53,615 nucleotides of DNA from Planctomycetota bacterium (GCA_029259655.1 JAJDET010000058.1:1-53615); one strand, 5' to 3'; shown: positions 34,843-43,651, counted from the first letter of the stretch. Program-made: numbers and translations. The notes: a model not told the origin generated them from the letters alone.

Positions 34843-36375
34843 ATGCTCCAGTACCTCATCGAACAGCTCCGCAACGCGGGAATGGGATCGAAGGTGATCG
34901 CGGGCCTCGTGCTCGTCGCGGTCGTCGCGATCGCGGCGACGGCCGCCGTCGTCGCCCGGAAGCCGCACTTCGAGCTCCTCTACAGCGAGCTCACGGCTTC
35001 CGAGAGCGCGAAGGTCCAGAGGGCCCTCTCCGAAGCGGGGATCCCCTTCGAACAGAGTCAGCCGCCGGGCCCGTTCAACGTCTACGTCGACGAGTCCAGT
35101 CGCTACAAGGCCATGCACGCAGTCGCGGGCGCCGGCGCGCTCGATCGTCCCGAGGGCGGCATCGTCACCGGCGACGGCGGTCTGTCGACGGTCTTCATGA
35201 GCCAGAGCGAGCGTCAGCAGGTCACTCTCAAGCGCCAGTGGCAGGAGATGGAGAAGCTCCTCGAGGAGCTCGACTTCGTCGTGAAGGCCTCGGTCACGAC
35301 GACCTCGGGCGCTCGCTTCCACTTCGGCGAGAACGAGCCCAAGACCGGCTCGGTGATGCTCCAGCTACGGCGTCCCGAGATGCTGAGCGTGGCGCAGGGC
35401 AAGACGGTCGCCAACCTCGTGCGCTTCGGACTCGGAATCGAGCCGCGGCACCTGAACATCGCCGACCAGTTGGGCAACAGCCTCTTCGACGGGACCACCC
35501 TCGACGAGACGGGTACCGGCGCTTCGGACTGGATGGAGCAGAAGCGCCTCTTCGAACGCGACCTCGAGGAGCGGTCGAACCGGATCCTCGCGGAGGTGCT
35601 CGGCCCGAGCAAGGCCCGCGTCTCCGTCAGCTCTTCGTGGAACCACGACCTCAACACCACGATCTCCCAGTCCTCGGATCCGACCTCGAAAGTCGTCCTG
35701 TCCGAGACGACGGCCACCACGAAGACGCCGCAGGGAAGCGGTTCGAAGGTCGGAGGCCCGGCCGGTGCCGGTTCGAGCTCGGGAGCCTTCGGCGTGGACA
35801 CGGCCGGTGTCCCGAGAGAGCCCGCTCCGGCCGGAGATCAGGTCGCCAAGACGGAGAACACGTCCAAGGAGTACTGGACTCCGCAGGAGACGGTGCGAAC
35901 CGTGCGGCTCGCACCCAAGCTCGAGCGCCTGTCCATCTCGCTGTTCCTGGACGAGAGCCTGGCCGGTCAGGAGACCCAGCTCGCCGACAACGTCAAGGCG
36001 GCCGTCGGCTTCGACGATACGCGCACCGACGTGTTCAGCACGGTGATCTTGCCGCTCTACGTTCCGCCTGTGGACGAGTCCGCCGGAGACCCGGTGGAAG
36101 AACCCAGCACGCTCAGCCCGCTGGTCGAGACACTCCTGAAGCGCGGTGTCGAGATCGTGAGCGCGCTCGTCTTCCTGATCCTGCTCGCCAAGGCCCTCAA
36201 GGGAGCCAAGACCGAGCCGGCGAAGACGGACGCGAACGCGGACGCCGTCGACAACGACGAGATGATGGAACGCCTCGCCCAGGCGCAGGTCGAGGAGCTC
36301 GTCAGGAGCGACCCGGAACGCGTCGGCGAGATCCTGTCCTCGTGGGCGAAGGAGGAGACCACCGCCGCCCTCTGA
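34843..36375 (+). CDS. fliF: flagellar MS-ring protein FliF
   Basis: A 510-aa protein. TM1 at about 18-37 (GLVLVAVVAIAATAAVVA), then the ring-building motifs (YSELTASESAKVQRALSEAGI, periplasmic, family signature), a variable low-complexity loop (about 290-345, Gly/Ser/Pro-rich), and TM2 at about 436-453. The cytoplasmic C-terminus (DDEMMERLAQAQVEELV, then PERVGEILSSW) binds FliG. Confidence 0.95.
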   Translation: MLQYLIEQLRNAGMGSKVIAGLVLVAVVAIAATAAVVARKPHFELLYSELTASESAKVQRALSEAGIPFEQSQPPGPFNVYVDESSRYKAMHAVAGAGALDRPEGGIVTGDGGLSTVFMSQSERQQVTLKRQWQEMEKLLEELDFVVKASVTTTSGARFHFGENEPKTGSVMLQLRRPEMLSVAQGKTVANLVRFGLGIEPRHLNIADQLGNSLFDGTTLDETGTGASDWMEQKRLFERDLEERSNRILAEVLGPSKARVSVSSSWNHDLNTTISQSSDPTSKVVLSETTATTKTPQGSGSKVGGPAGAGSSSGAFGVDTAGVPREPAPAGDQVAKTENTSKEYWTPQETVRTVRLAPKLERLSISLFLDESLAGQETQLADNVKAAVGFDDTRTDVFSTVILPLYVPPVDESAGDPVEEPSTLSPLVETLLKRGVEIVSALVFLILLAKALKGAKTEPAKTDANADAVDNDEMMERLAQAQVEELVRSDPERVGEILSSWAKEETTAAL

Positions 36376-36387
36376 GGTCGAAACGCC

Positions 36388-37407
36388 ATGGCCGAACGCG
36401 AACTCACGGGGATCGAGAAGGTCGCGGGCTTCCTCCTCTCACTCGAGGAGGAGCGCGCGTCCGCGATCCTGAAACACATCGGTCCGGAGGTCGTCACGGA
36501 GATCGCCGAGGCGATGACAAAGATCGATCCGGGGACCGCGACTCCGAAGCGAATCGCCGATCTCAAGCGCCTGCTCGCCATCGAGGCGTCGGGACCGCGC
36601 CCGATACGACCGCGACAGGACACCGAGCTCGGCGCCCTTCTCACCGACGGAATCGGGCGCGATCGATCACGTGAAGTGGTCGATCGTGTGCGCGAGCGCC
36701 GCTACCACGAGCGTCCGTTCCTCGAGATCGAGGAAGCAGCTCCCGAGGGGCTCGCGCGCGCGCTCGGGGACGAATCACCCGCCGTGTGCGCCCTCGTCCT
36801 GTCGCACATCGACCCCGCCGTGTCCGCCGCGGTCCTCTCGGTGCTCGAGCCGGAGACCGCGCTCGGCATCGTCAAGCGAATGGCGTCGCTCACGCCCCCG
36901 GGGATCGACATGCTCCGCTCGATCGCGGAGGGCGTGAAGGCGAAGCTCGACAAGCTCGCGCAGAGTCCCGTCGCGGTCGACCCGGACAAGCGCCTGAAGA
37001 CGATCGCGAACATGCTCAACTTCTCGAGCCCGGAGATCGAGCAGGCAGTGCTGCAGGGGATCGAGAAGGAAGACGAGACGACCGCTCAGGAGATCCGCGA
37101 ACGCATGTTCGCCTGGGAAGACCTGGCCTCGATCGACAAGCGTTCGATGCAGAAGATCCTGGGCTCGATCGATACGCGCACGCTCTCCATCGCACTGAAG
37201 GCCTGCCAGCCCGAGGTCGAGGAGAACGTCCTGTCCAACCTCAGCGCACGCGTGCGGGGCATGGTCGACGAGGAGCGCGAGCTCGCCGGCGCGATGGCTC
37301 TGTCGGAGGTGCTCGCTGCACGCGAGCAACTGATGACGACCGTCCGGGGCTTGATCGAGTCGGGCGAGTTCAGTCCGGCGCGTTCGGGAGAAGAGCTTGT
37401 CACCTGA
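36388..37407 (+). CDS. fliG: flagellar motor switch protein FliG
   Basis: A 339-aa protein of normal length. The N domain (GIEKVAGFLLSLEEERASAIL) binds FliF. The C domain has the torque helix region (DLASIDKRSMQKILGSI) and NLSARVRGMVDEE. The middle EHPQ motif that contacts FliM is changed: the segment reads DESPAVCALVLSHI, so HPQ is replaced. Overlaps fliH by 11 nt. Confidence 0.93.
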   Translation: MAERELTGIEKVAGFLLSLEEERASAILKHIGPEVVTEIAEAMTKIDPGTATPKRIADLKRLLAIEASGPRPIRPRQDTELGALLTDGIGRDRSREVVDRVRERRYHERPFLEIEEAAPEGLARALGDESPAVCALVLSHIDPAVSAAVLSVLEPETALGIVKRMASLTPPGIDMLRSIAEGVKAKLDKLAQSPVAVDPDKRLKTIANMLNFSSPEIEQAVLQGIEKEDETTAQEIRERMFAWEDLASIDKRSMQKILGSIDTRTLSIALKACQPEVEENVLSNLSARVRGMVDEERELAGAMALSEVLAAREQLMTTVRGLIESGEFSPARSGEELVT

Positions 37408-37948
37408 GCCGATCCGGACGACTCGCTCGCCCTCCGGCGTTCGCCTCGTGTCCGGGACACCGGTCGATGCCTTCGAGGAGGTCTCCCAGCGCCGTATCGA
37501 CGCTGCCCTCGTGCGCGGCGAGGGTATCGGTCGCAGCGAAGTTCTGCGGACTGGATTGCAAGGTCTCGACGACGCCGTCCAGCGGCTCGACGAAGCCACC
37601 GACGATGCCCGCCGGCGAGTCGGAGAGGGCGCGCTGGAGCTCGCGCTCGCGATCGCGCGCCGGCTCCTGCGAACCGAGATCGACGCCGGTCGCTACGACC
37701 TCGAGACCATCGTGCGCGAGGTGCTCCACGAGAGCGGCGCGGGACGCGGGAACTGCACGGTCCACGTGCACCCGGACGACCTGGTGCTGCTCGCCGGAGT
37801 CGAGTTCCGGGCCGGCACGGAGCTCGTTCCCGACACGTCCGTGGCCAAGGGAGACGTCCGCGTCACGACGCCCGACGGCATCCTCGTGCGCGACGTGGAG
37901 CGTGCCGTCGAAGCGATCGGCGACCGCATTCGCGGAGACGTCGCGTGA
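37397..37948 (+). CDS. fliH: flagellar export ATPase regulator FliH
   Basis: A 183-aa protein from a TTG at 37397, with GGGAG about 7 nt upstream. It has the FliH/HrpE pattern: a disordered N-terminus, a helical middle (LQGLDDAVQRLDEATDDARR) and a C-terminal domain with HVHPDDLVLL and TPDGILVRDVERAVEAI. It holds FliI inactive and links it to FliN. Overlaps fliI by 4 nt (GTGA). Confidence 0.88.
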   Translation: MSPEPIRTTRSPSGVRLVSGTPVDAFEEVSQRRIDAALVRGEGIGRSEVLRTGLQGLDDAVQRLDEATDDARRRVGEGALELALAIARRLLRTEIDAGRYDLETIVREVLHESGAGRGNCTVHVHPDDLVLLAGVEFRAGTELVPDTSVAKGDVRVTTPDGILVRDVERAVEAIGDRIRGDVA

Positions 37949-39264
37949 CTCCTTTCCTCGAGAGCTGCCGCGAGCACGTCGAAGAGGGCGGTCGCCCCTT
38001 CTGGAGCGGTCGAGTGGACGTCGTCTCCGGCGTGATGATCGAGGCCACCGGCCTCCCGGCCGCGATGGGTGAGGTGTGCCGCATCGACCGCGGTCCGGAC
38101 GGAACGATCGACGCCGAGGTCGTCGGGTTCCGCGGCTCGACGACGCTCCTGATGCCCCATGGCGACCTCGGGGGGATCGCTCCGCGCCAGGAAGTCGTCG
38201 CACTCGGAGCTCCGTTCGAGATCGGGGTCGGCGACAGCCTCCTCGGCCGCGTGGTCGACGGGTTCGGCGAACCGCTCGACGAGAGACCGCTCGGAACGCT
38301 CAGCGAGCGGCGCACCGTGCGGCGCGACGCGCCGCCTCCCCTGCGGCGCCCGCCCGTCACCGAGCCGCTCCGAACCGGCGTGCGAGCGATCGATGCCACG
38401 ACGACCATCGGTCGGGGCCAGCGCATGGGCATCTTCGCCGGCTCGGGCATCGGAAAGTCCACGTTGCTGAGCCAGATCGCGAACGGCACGGACGCCGAGA
38501 TCGTCGTCTGCGTCCTCGTCGGCGAACGCGGGCGCGAGGTGCGCGCGTTCATCGATCAGGTGCTCGGCCCGGAAGGCATGAAGCGAGCCGTCGTCGTCGT
38601 CGCGACGTCCGACAGGCCTCCCATCGAGCGCTACCTGGCGCCCTTCGTGGGGACGACCGTGGCGGAGTACTTCCGCGACCGCGGCCACGACGTCCTCCTG
38701 CTGATGGATTCCATCACGCGCTTCGCGGGAGCTGCCCGCGAGATCGGCCTCGCCGCGGGCGAGCCGCCGACCGTGCGCGGTTACCCGCCGAGCTTCTTCG
38801 CGACGGTGCCGAAGCTCGTCGAGCGCATGGGACGGACGGAATCGGGCAGCCTCACGGGCCTGATCACGGTACTGCTCGACGCCGACGATCCGAACGAGCC
38901 CGTGGGCGACACCCTCCGCGGGCTGCTCGACGGCCACGTGTTCCTCTCGCGCGATCTCGCGCACCGCGGTCAGTTCCCGCCGATCGACGTCCTCGGAAGT
39001 CTCTCGCGCCTGATGAACGAGATCGCGCACCCCGGGCACGTCGAGCTCGCCCAGGAGCTCCGGCGTCTCCTCGCCGCGTGGAAGGAAGGGCGCGATCTGG
39101 TCGAGGTCGGCGCCTATCGACCGGGAACGAACGCGAAGCTCGACGCCGCGATCACGCGAATGCCCGCGATCGAAGCGTTCCTGACCCAGAAGCCCGACGA
39201 GTTCAGCACGCTCGAGGAGACGCTCGAGCTGATGGGCCTCGTGCTCGGTGTCGAGGCGAGATGA
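37945..39264 (+). CDS. fliI: flagellar export ATPase FliI
   Basis: A 439-aa F1-like ATPase. The N-terminal beta-barrel (GVMIEATGLPAAMGEV) is followed by Walker A FAGSGIGKST (about 165-173), GERGREVRAFID, Walker B LLLMDSITRFA, and FAGAAREIGLAAGE. The GTG start at 37945 overlaps the fliH stop. Drives the loading and unfolding of export substrates with FliH and FliJ. Confidence 0.96.
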   Translation: MTPFLESCREHVEEGGRPFWSGRVDVVSGVMIEATGLPAAMGEVCRIDRGPDGTIDAEVVGFRGSTTLLMPHGDLGGIAPRQEVVALGAPFEIGVGDSLLGRVVDGFGEPLDERPLGTLSERRTVRRDAPPPLRRPPVTEPLRTGVRAIDATTTIGRGQRMGIFAGSGIGKSTLLSQIANGTDAEIVVCVLVGERGREVRAFIDQVLGPEGMKRAVVVVATSDRPPIERYLAPFVGTTVAEYFRDRGHDVLLLMDSITRFAGAAREIGLAAGEPPTVRGYPPSFFATVPKLVERMGRTESGSLTGLITVLLDADDPNEPVGDTLRGLLDGHVFLSRDLAHRGQFPPIDVLGSLSRLMNEIAHPGHVELAQELRRLLAAWKEGRDLVEVGAYRPGTNAKLDAAITRMPAIEAFLTQKPDEFSTLEETLELMGLVLGVEAR

Positions 39265-39761
39265 TCCGGCGATTCCACTTCCGGCTGGCGCGGATCCTGC
39301 GCACGCGCGAGATCCGGGAGCGGGTGGCCCGCGCCGAGTGGGCCGCGTCGGAGCGCCTGGCTCACGACGCGGAGGCGCGCTCGGAAGAGCTGCGCAGGGC
39401 CGCGGACGCGGCCGGAGCCGCCGTCCTTGCCATGCGGTCCGAGCCCGAGCTCTCCGCCAACGACCTGCTGGCGTCCGAGCGGGCCGTCGAGAACATCTGG
39501 AACGCCCTGCGGCAGAACCGCGAGCGAGCCTCCGGCCTGCGCGCCGCCTCGGAGGAATCCCACCTGCGGTGGTCCGAACACGAAAAGGACCGGCAGGCCC
39601 TCGTGCGGCTGGAGGAGCGCCGCCGCGCCCAGCACCAGTACGAGGTCGAGCGCTCGGACGGCGCAGAGCTCGACGAGTGGGCCGCCAGTTCCCACCGCCG
39701 GCGAGGAGCCTCCAGCCGATCGGCCCTGCGAGCCGATGAGAACGTTCCCGGTACACCATGA
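39261..39761 (+). CDS. fliJ: flagellar export protein FliJ
   Basis: A 166-aa helical protein starting 4 nt inside the fliI stop (ATGA). The pattern FHFRLARILRTREIRERVARAEWA at the N-terminus and the long coiled coil (SERAVENIWNALRQNRERASG) are as in FliJ. It forms the rotor-like stalk inside the FliI hexamer and contacts FlhA. Overlaps the next gene by 4 nt. Confidence 0.85.
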   Translation: MIRRFHFRLARILRTREIRERVARAEWAASERLAHDAEARSEELRRAADAAGAAVLAMRSEPELSANDLLASERAVENIWNALRQNRERASGLRAASEESHLRWSEHEKDRQALVRLEERRRAQHQYEVERSDGAELDEWAASSHRRRGASSRSALRADENVPGTP

Positions 39762-40468
39762 ACAAGGGTATCGAGATCGCCGTGATGGCCGTGGGCGGCC
39801 TCAGCCTCTTCGTCGTCGCGTTCCTGGGGTTCGCGACGATGTCCGGCACACCGTTGTCGGAGGTCGCCGTCATCGGAAATCTCTTCCAGACCGCCGAACC
39901 GGTCGAGGAAGAGGAACCGATGCTCTCCGACGATACGGAGCCGGTGTACACCGAGAAGCAGGTCGTCGACGCGAACCTGAGCATCCTGACGGCCTACGCG
40001 TTCGAGCCCCCGCTCACATCCGATGAGCTCCAGGGCCTCGTGGTCGACCTCAAGACGGCCAAGCTCGCCTTCGAGGAGCGCCTGCGCGGCGTCGTGGAAC
40101 GCGAGTCCGGCGTCGCCGAACGCGAGGAGCTCCTGGGGCACCAGTTCGCGACCCTCGAGGAGCTGCGCGCGGAGCTCGATCGCTACGAGGCCGAGCTCTC
40201 GATGCGCGCGGCCGAGGTCGGTCGCGACAAGGATGCCGGCGCGTCCTCGGCGAAGGCCCAGTGGTCCGAGATCGCCCGCCTCTTCGCCCAGGGCGATGCG
40301 GAGGAGATGACGACCCGGCTCATGCAGTTCTCGGCGATGGAAGCGGCCAAGATCCTCGGAAGCCTGGACCAGGAACGGGCCGCGGCGCTCCTCAATGCCC
40401 TCCCCGCGGAGAGCTGGAAGGAGTACGTGGATGCTTACAGCCGGGCGACGGCTGACGGGCCCGGCTGA
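39758..40468 (+). CDS. MotE/YlxF-like protein with TM, coiled coil and MgtE-N-like domain
   Basis: A 236-aa protein. One membrane helix (about 7-28), then an acidic stretch, a coiled coil (about 95-165) and a C-terminal MgtE-N/FliG-like helical domain (TRLMQFSAMEAAKILGSLDQERAAALLNALP). This architecture matches MotE/YlxF, often found after fliJ. In other bacteria such proteins act in the periplasm as chaperones or stator parts. It lies where fliK is often found. Overlaps fliJ by 4 nt. Confidence 0.68.
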   Translation: MNKGIEIAVMAVGGLSLFVVAFLGFATMSGTPLSEVAVIGNLFQTAEPVEEEEPMLSDDTEPVYTEKQVVDANLSILTAYAFEPPLTSDELQGLVVDLKTAKLAFEERLRGVVERESGVAEREELLGHQFATLEELRAELDRYEAELSMRAAEVGRDKDAGASSAKAQWSEIARLFAQGDAEEMTTRLMQFSAMEAAKILGSLDQERAAALLNALPAESWKEYVDAYSRATADGPG

Positions 40469-40624
40469 GCGCGCGAGAGCGGAAGGTTCTTCCGCCCCGC
40501 GAGGCTGAAGCCCCGTCAAGCAATGGACCGCGGGAGCCGATAGAGGACTCGGCCCTGTCCCCACGGGGCTCCCCTTCCCCCGGTACCCCCGGCGCCCCAC
40601 CCCCCGGCGCTGAAGGCCCCGTCC
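40469..40624. other. intergenic region before motA
   Basis: 156 bp. It holds a 7-bp hairpin with a 3-nt loop at 40479-40495 (GCGGAAG / CTTCCGC), which may end or attenuate the upstream operon, and a sigma-28-type promoter at 40516-40543. No gene. Confidence 0.6.
40516..40543 (+). promoter_or_regulatory. sigma-28 (FliA) promoter of the motA operon
   Basis: -35 TCAAG at 40516-40520 and -10 GCCGATAG at 40536-40543 (7 of 8 to GCCGATAA), spacer 16 counted from TCAA. 82 nt before the motA ATG. Same layout as before flgM and fliD. It would make the stator genes late, FliA-dependent. Confidence 0.62.
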
Positions 40625-41392
40625 ATGGACATCACGACCGTCATCGGCACCTTCCTCGGCTTCGGTCTCGTCGTTGCCTCGATGGTGATGGGACCGGGCG
40701 GCCTCACGATCTTCGTCCACGTCCCGTCGATGATGATCGTGTTCGGCGGGACGTTCGCGGTGATCATGATGAACTTCCCGGGGTCCGACCTGAGGCAACT
40801 GGTCAAGGTCATCCTGCGGACGTACTTCTTCAAGCTCAACACGCCGGCGGACGAGATCGATCGCGTCATCGAGTACGCGAACCTCGCGCGGAAGGAAGGC
40901 CTGCTCGCGCTCGAGGAGAAGCTCAAGGAAGTCGACGATCGCTTCTTCGGCAAGGGCATTCAGCTCGTCATCGACGGCTTCGGCGCGGACACGGTCCGCG
41001 ACATCATGGACATCGAGGCCGAGTGGCAGCGTCAGCGCCACGTCCAGGGAAAGAGCATGCTCGACGCCCTGGGCTCGATGGCGCCGGCCTTCGGCATGAT
41101 CGGGACGCTCGTCGGTCTGGTGCAGATGCTCCAGAACCTCTCCGACCCGTCCAGCATCGGCGGCGGCATGGCGACGGCGCTCCTGACGACGCTCTACGGC
41201 GCCATGGCCGCGAACATGGTCTTCATCCCGCTGGCGGGCAAGCTCGACGTCCGGGCGAAGCAGGAGATCCTCCTGCGTGAGCTGATGATCGAGGGGATCG
41301 TCGCGATCCAGTCCGGCGAGAAGCCGCAGCTCGTCAAGGAGATGCTCAAGAGCTTCCTGGCTCCCTCGGAACGCGATGCTGTCGAGGCCTGA
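40625..41392 (+). CDS. motA: flagellar stator protein MotA (PomA type)
   Basis: A 255-aa protein with four membrane segments. The TM3 region has APAFGMIGTLVGLVQML and the TM4 region ATALLTTLYGAMAANMVFIPLAG, with the essential prolines. Thr residues stand in TM3 and TM4 where sodium-type PomA has them and E. coli MotA has Ala. The cytoplasmic loop has the charged FliG contacts (RKEGLLALEEKLKE). Followed 3 nt later by motB1. Sodium use is inference. Confidence 0.94.
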   Translation: MDITTVIGTFLGFGLVVASMVMGPGGLTIFVHVPSMMIVFGGTFAVIMMNFPGSDLRQLVKVILRTYFFKLNTPADEIDRVIEYANLARKEGLLALEEKLKEVDDRFFGKGIQLVIDGFGADTVRDIMDIEAEWQRQRHVQGKSMLDALGSMAPAFGMIGTLVGLVQMLQNLSDPSSIGGGMATALLTTLYGAMAANMVFIPLAGKLDVRAKQEILLRELMIEGIVAIQSGEKPQLVKEMLKSFLAPSERDAVEA

Positions 41393-41395
41393 TCG

Positions 41396-42181
41396 ATGGC
41401 GAAGAAGAAGAAGAAGAAGGTAGAGGCGAGCGGGCCGCCCGGCGCACCCCAGTGGGTCGTCACCTTCACGGACATGATCTCGCTCCTCGTGACGTTCTTC
41501 GTGCTCCTGATGACGTTCTCGAGCGTCGAGGAGTTCGATCGCCTCCAGGTCGACGGCTGGCTCACCGGAACCCGGGGCAACATCAAGCAGATCGGCGGCC
41601 ACATCGCGCGCGAGACGCTGGACGACGACATCGTCTCGGCCACCGACATCCGCCGCGGCGCCAACCACCCCCACTCGCGTCCCTTCCAGCACCTCGAGGA
41701 AAACCTCGAGGAGATGGGACAGAAGAAGGCGGAGGAGGACGTCGAGCTCGACTTCAACGAGCTACAGGACGGAGTCCAGATCGTCTTCGGCGAGGAGTGC
41801 GGCTTCGCTCCGGGCTCGGCCGAGGTGAACGCCGAGCTCGAGAAGAGCCTCGCGCAGCTCGCCGACGTGATGCAGTACTACCCGCACCTCGTCCTGGTCG
41901 AGGGCTTCACCGACGGCGCCTTCAAGCCCACGCCCGAGCATCCCACTGCGGAGTCCCTGAGCATGGCCCGGGCCCTGGCCGCCATCGAGGTGATGATGGA
42001 GTCGGGCGCCGTGAACCCGGCCCTCATGCAGGCGGCGGGCCTCGCGAACACCCGAACGCTCGGCGACGACGCCACGCTCGAGGGCAGAACGCTCAACCGG
42101 CGCGTCGAGGTGCGCGTGATCTCCCTGTCGAAGGTGCGTGCGAACGCACTCGAGGCGGACCACAGGGAGGAGGTCCGCTGA
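41396..42181 (+). CDS. motB: flagellar stator protein MotB, copy 1
   Basis: A 261-aa protein. A Lys-rich start (AKKKKKKVE) precedes the membrane helix with the proton/sodium-binding Asp (TFTDMISLLVTFFVLLMTF). The C-terminal OmpA-like peptidoglycan-binding domain is complete, with VEGFTDG, LSMARALAA and LNRRVEVRV. Normal MotB architecture. Ends in the start of a second motB (TGATG). Confidence 0.93.
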   Translation: MAKKKKKKVEASGPPGAPQWVVTFTDMISLLVTFFVLLMTFSSVEEFDRLQVDGWLTGTRGNIKQIGGHIARETLDDDIVSATDIRRGANHPHSRPFQHLEENLEEMGQKKAEEDVELDFNELQDGVQIVFGEECGFAPGSAEVNAELEKSLAQLADVMQYYPHLVLVEGFTDGAFKPTPEHPTAESLSMARALAAIEVMMESGAVNPALMQAAGLANTRTLGDDATLEGRTLNRRVEVRVISLSKVRANALEADHREEVR

Positions 42182-42843
42182 TGGAAGAGGAACCGGAGAA
42201 GGGCGCACCCGCCTGGATGGTCTCCTTCGGGGACATGATGACGCTGATCCTCACCTTCTTCATCCTGCTCGTCTCGATGTCACACGAGCAGCAGGCCGGC
42301 CTGATCGCGAAGGGCGTCGGCTCTTTCATCGTCGCCATGCGCTCCTTCGGCCTCGACGGCGTGCTCGACGCGAACGAGCAGTTCGCGATCTTCGACGAGA
42401 TCCGGATCCGCTTCAACCTGCCTCCGGAGGACGACGCCGAGCGCAGGACGACGCACATCGAAGCCAGCAGTGAAGAGCTCGTGCGCGCGACTCTCGCAAA
42501 GGGGCTCCGCCCTCACGACGAGCTCAACCAGCCGACGATCGCGACGTTTCGTGAAGGGTCGAGCGAGTTGACCGAGGACAGCGTCGCCTATCTCGATCTG
42601 CTGGCGCAGACGCTGAAACCGGGCAACGGGCAAGTGCTCATCCTCGAAGGCCACGCGTCCGACGGCCCCCGACTGCTCGCCTTCCGGCGCGCGGCGGCGG
42701 TTCGCAAGTACCTCATCGACGAGTTCCGCTTCCGCCCCGAGCGGGTAGAGGCGCGAGCCTGGGTCGAGGAGATCGACGATCCGGGCATGGGGACGCGCGG
42801 TGTCGATGCGCGCCTCATCACCCCGTCTCAAGAGAACGACTGA
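42181..42843 (+). CDS. MotB paralogue, copy 2, with degenerate peptidoglycan-binding domain
   Basis: A 220-aa protein. The membrane helix with the key Asp is intact (SFGDMMTLILTFFILLVSM). The OmpA-like part is recognisable (FREGSSELTEDSVAYLDLL, then LILEGHAS) but deviates at ligand positions: GHASDGP replaces the G-TD motif, and the final NRRVE-type motif is replaced by GTRGVDARLI. ATG at 42181 overlaps motB1 by one base. A possible heterodimer partner of MotB1. Clearly diverged from copy 1, so an old duplication. Confidence 0.82.
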   Translation: MEEEPEKGAPAWMVSFGDMMTLILTFFILLVSMSHEQQAGLIAKGVGSFIVAMRSFGLDGVLDANEQFAIFDEIRIRFNLPPEDDAERRTTHIEASSEELVRATLAKGLRPHDELNQPTIATFREGSSELTEDSVAYLDLLAQTLKPGNGQVLILEGHASDGPRLLAFRRAAAVRKYLIDEFRFRPERVEARAWVEEIDDPGMGTRGVDARLITPSQEND

Positions 42844-42851
42844 CCAGAATC

Positions 42852-43649
42852 ATGGCCAACGAAGAGAACAAGGAAGCCGCCGCTGAGACCTCGGTCGAAG
42901 GCGAGGAAAAAGCGCCCAAGAAGAGCAAGAAGACTCTCTTCCTCGGAGGCGGAGCACTCGGTGTCGTCGCCACGGCGGCCGCAGTCTCGCTGCTGGCCGT
43001 ACCTGGAGCGGACGAGGTCCCCGTGTTCGAGGGACCTTTCGTGATGGACCTCGCAGCGCTGGAGGAAGGCCAGGCCCTGACGGCAAACCTCGCAGGTGAG
43101 GGCGGGCGCCGGTACCTGGTGATCGACCTGAAGGTCGAGTTCGACGCGTACGAGGAGACCTACGGTCTGGCGCGGATCGCGGACCCTCTCTACATCGCGA
43201 AGCTCCAGGACACGCTCCTCACGATCGCCTCGCAGAGATCGGCGGAGGACGTGCTGGACCGCGCCACGCAGGAGGTCTTCCTGGGCGAGCTCGAGACCGC
43301 CGCGGAGTACCTGCTGTTCCCCGTCCACACGGGAAAAGCCCTGACCCCGACGGGCCCTGACGAGAAGAGCGGAATCCGGCCCGGTGTCGCCGCGCACAAG
43401 TCGACCATGCGCGACCCCTTCCACGACGGCAAGCTCTTCGTCGACACGGTGGAGAAGAAGCTCCGCCTCAACGGCGGCGACGAGTACACGTTCAACGGGA
43501 ACGAGGACAACCTGGTCGTGAAGGACGAACAGGGGCGGACGCTCTACGTCGACGTCACCGGGTTGAAGGAGGGGTTCGTCGGCGAGATCAACGTCGGCAT
43601 CAGGGGTCACATTCGCGAGCTGTACAAGGTGAAGTTCATCATCCAGTAA
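42852..43649 (+). CDS. fliL: flagellar basal body protein FliL with a large insertion
   Basis: A 265-aa protein, about 100 residues longer than usual FliL. N-terminal charged tail, one TM helix (about 28-50), then the FliL core (TANLAGEGGRRYLVIDLKVEF, then LQDTLLTIASQRSAEDVLD, ending near 157). About 95 extra residues follow (about 157-250, with YTFNGNEDNLVVKDEQGRT) before the last strand IRELYKVKFIIQ, which matches the FliL C-terminal end. FliL surrounds the stator. Context motB-fliL-fliM confirms identity. Confidence 0.8.
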   Translation: MANEENKEAAAETSVEGEEKAPKKSKKTLFLGGGALGVVATAAAVSLLAVPGADEVPVFEGPFVMDLAALEEGQALTANLAGEGGRRYLVIDLKVEFDAYEETYGLARIADPLYIAKLQDTLLTIASQRSAEDVLDRATQEVFLGELETAAEYLLFPVHTGKALTPTGPDEKSGIRPGVAAHKSTMRDPFHDGKLFVDTVEKKLRLNGGDEYTFNGNEDNLVVKDEQGRTLYVDVTGLKEGFVGEINVGIRGHIRELYKVKFIIQ

Positions 43650-43651
43650 CC

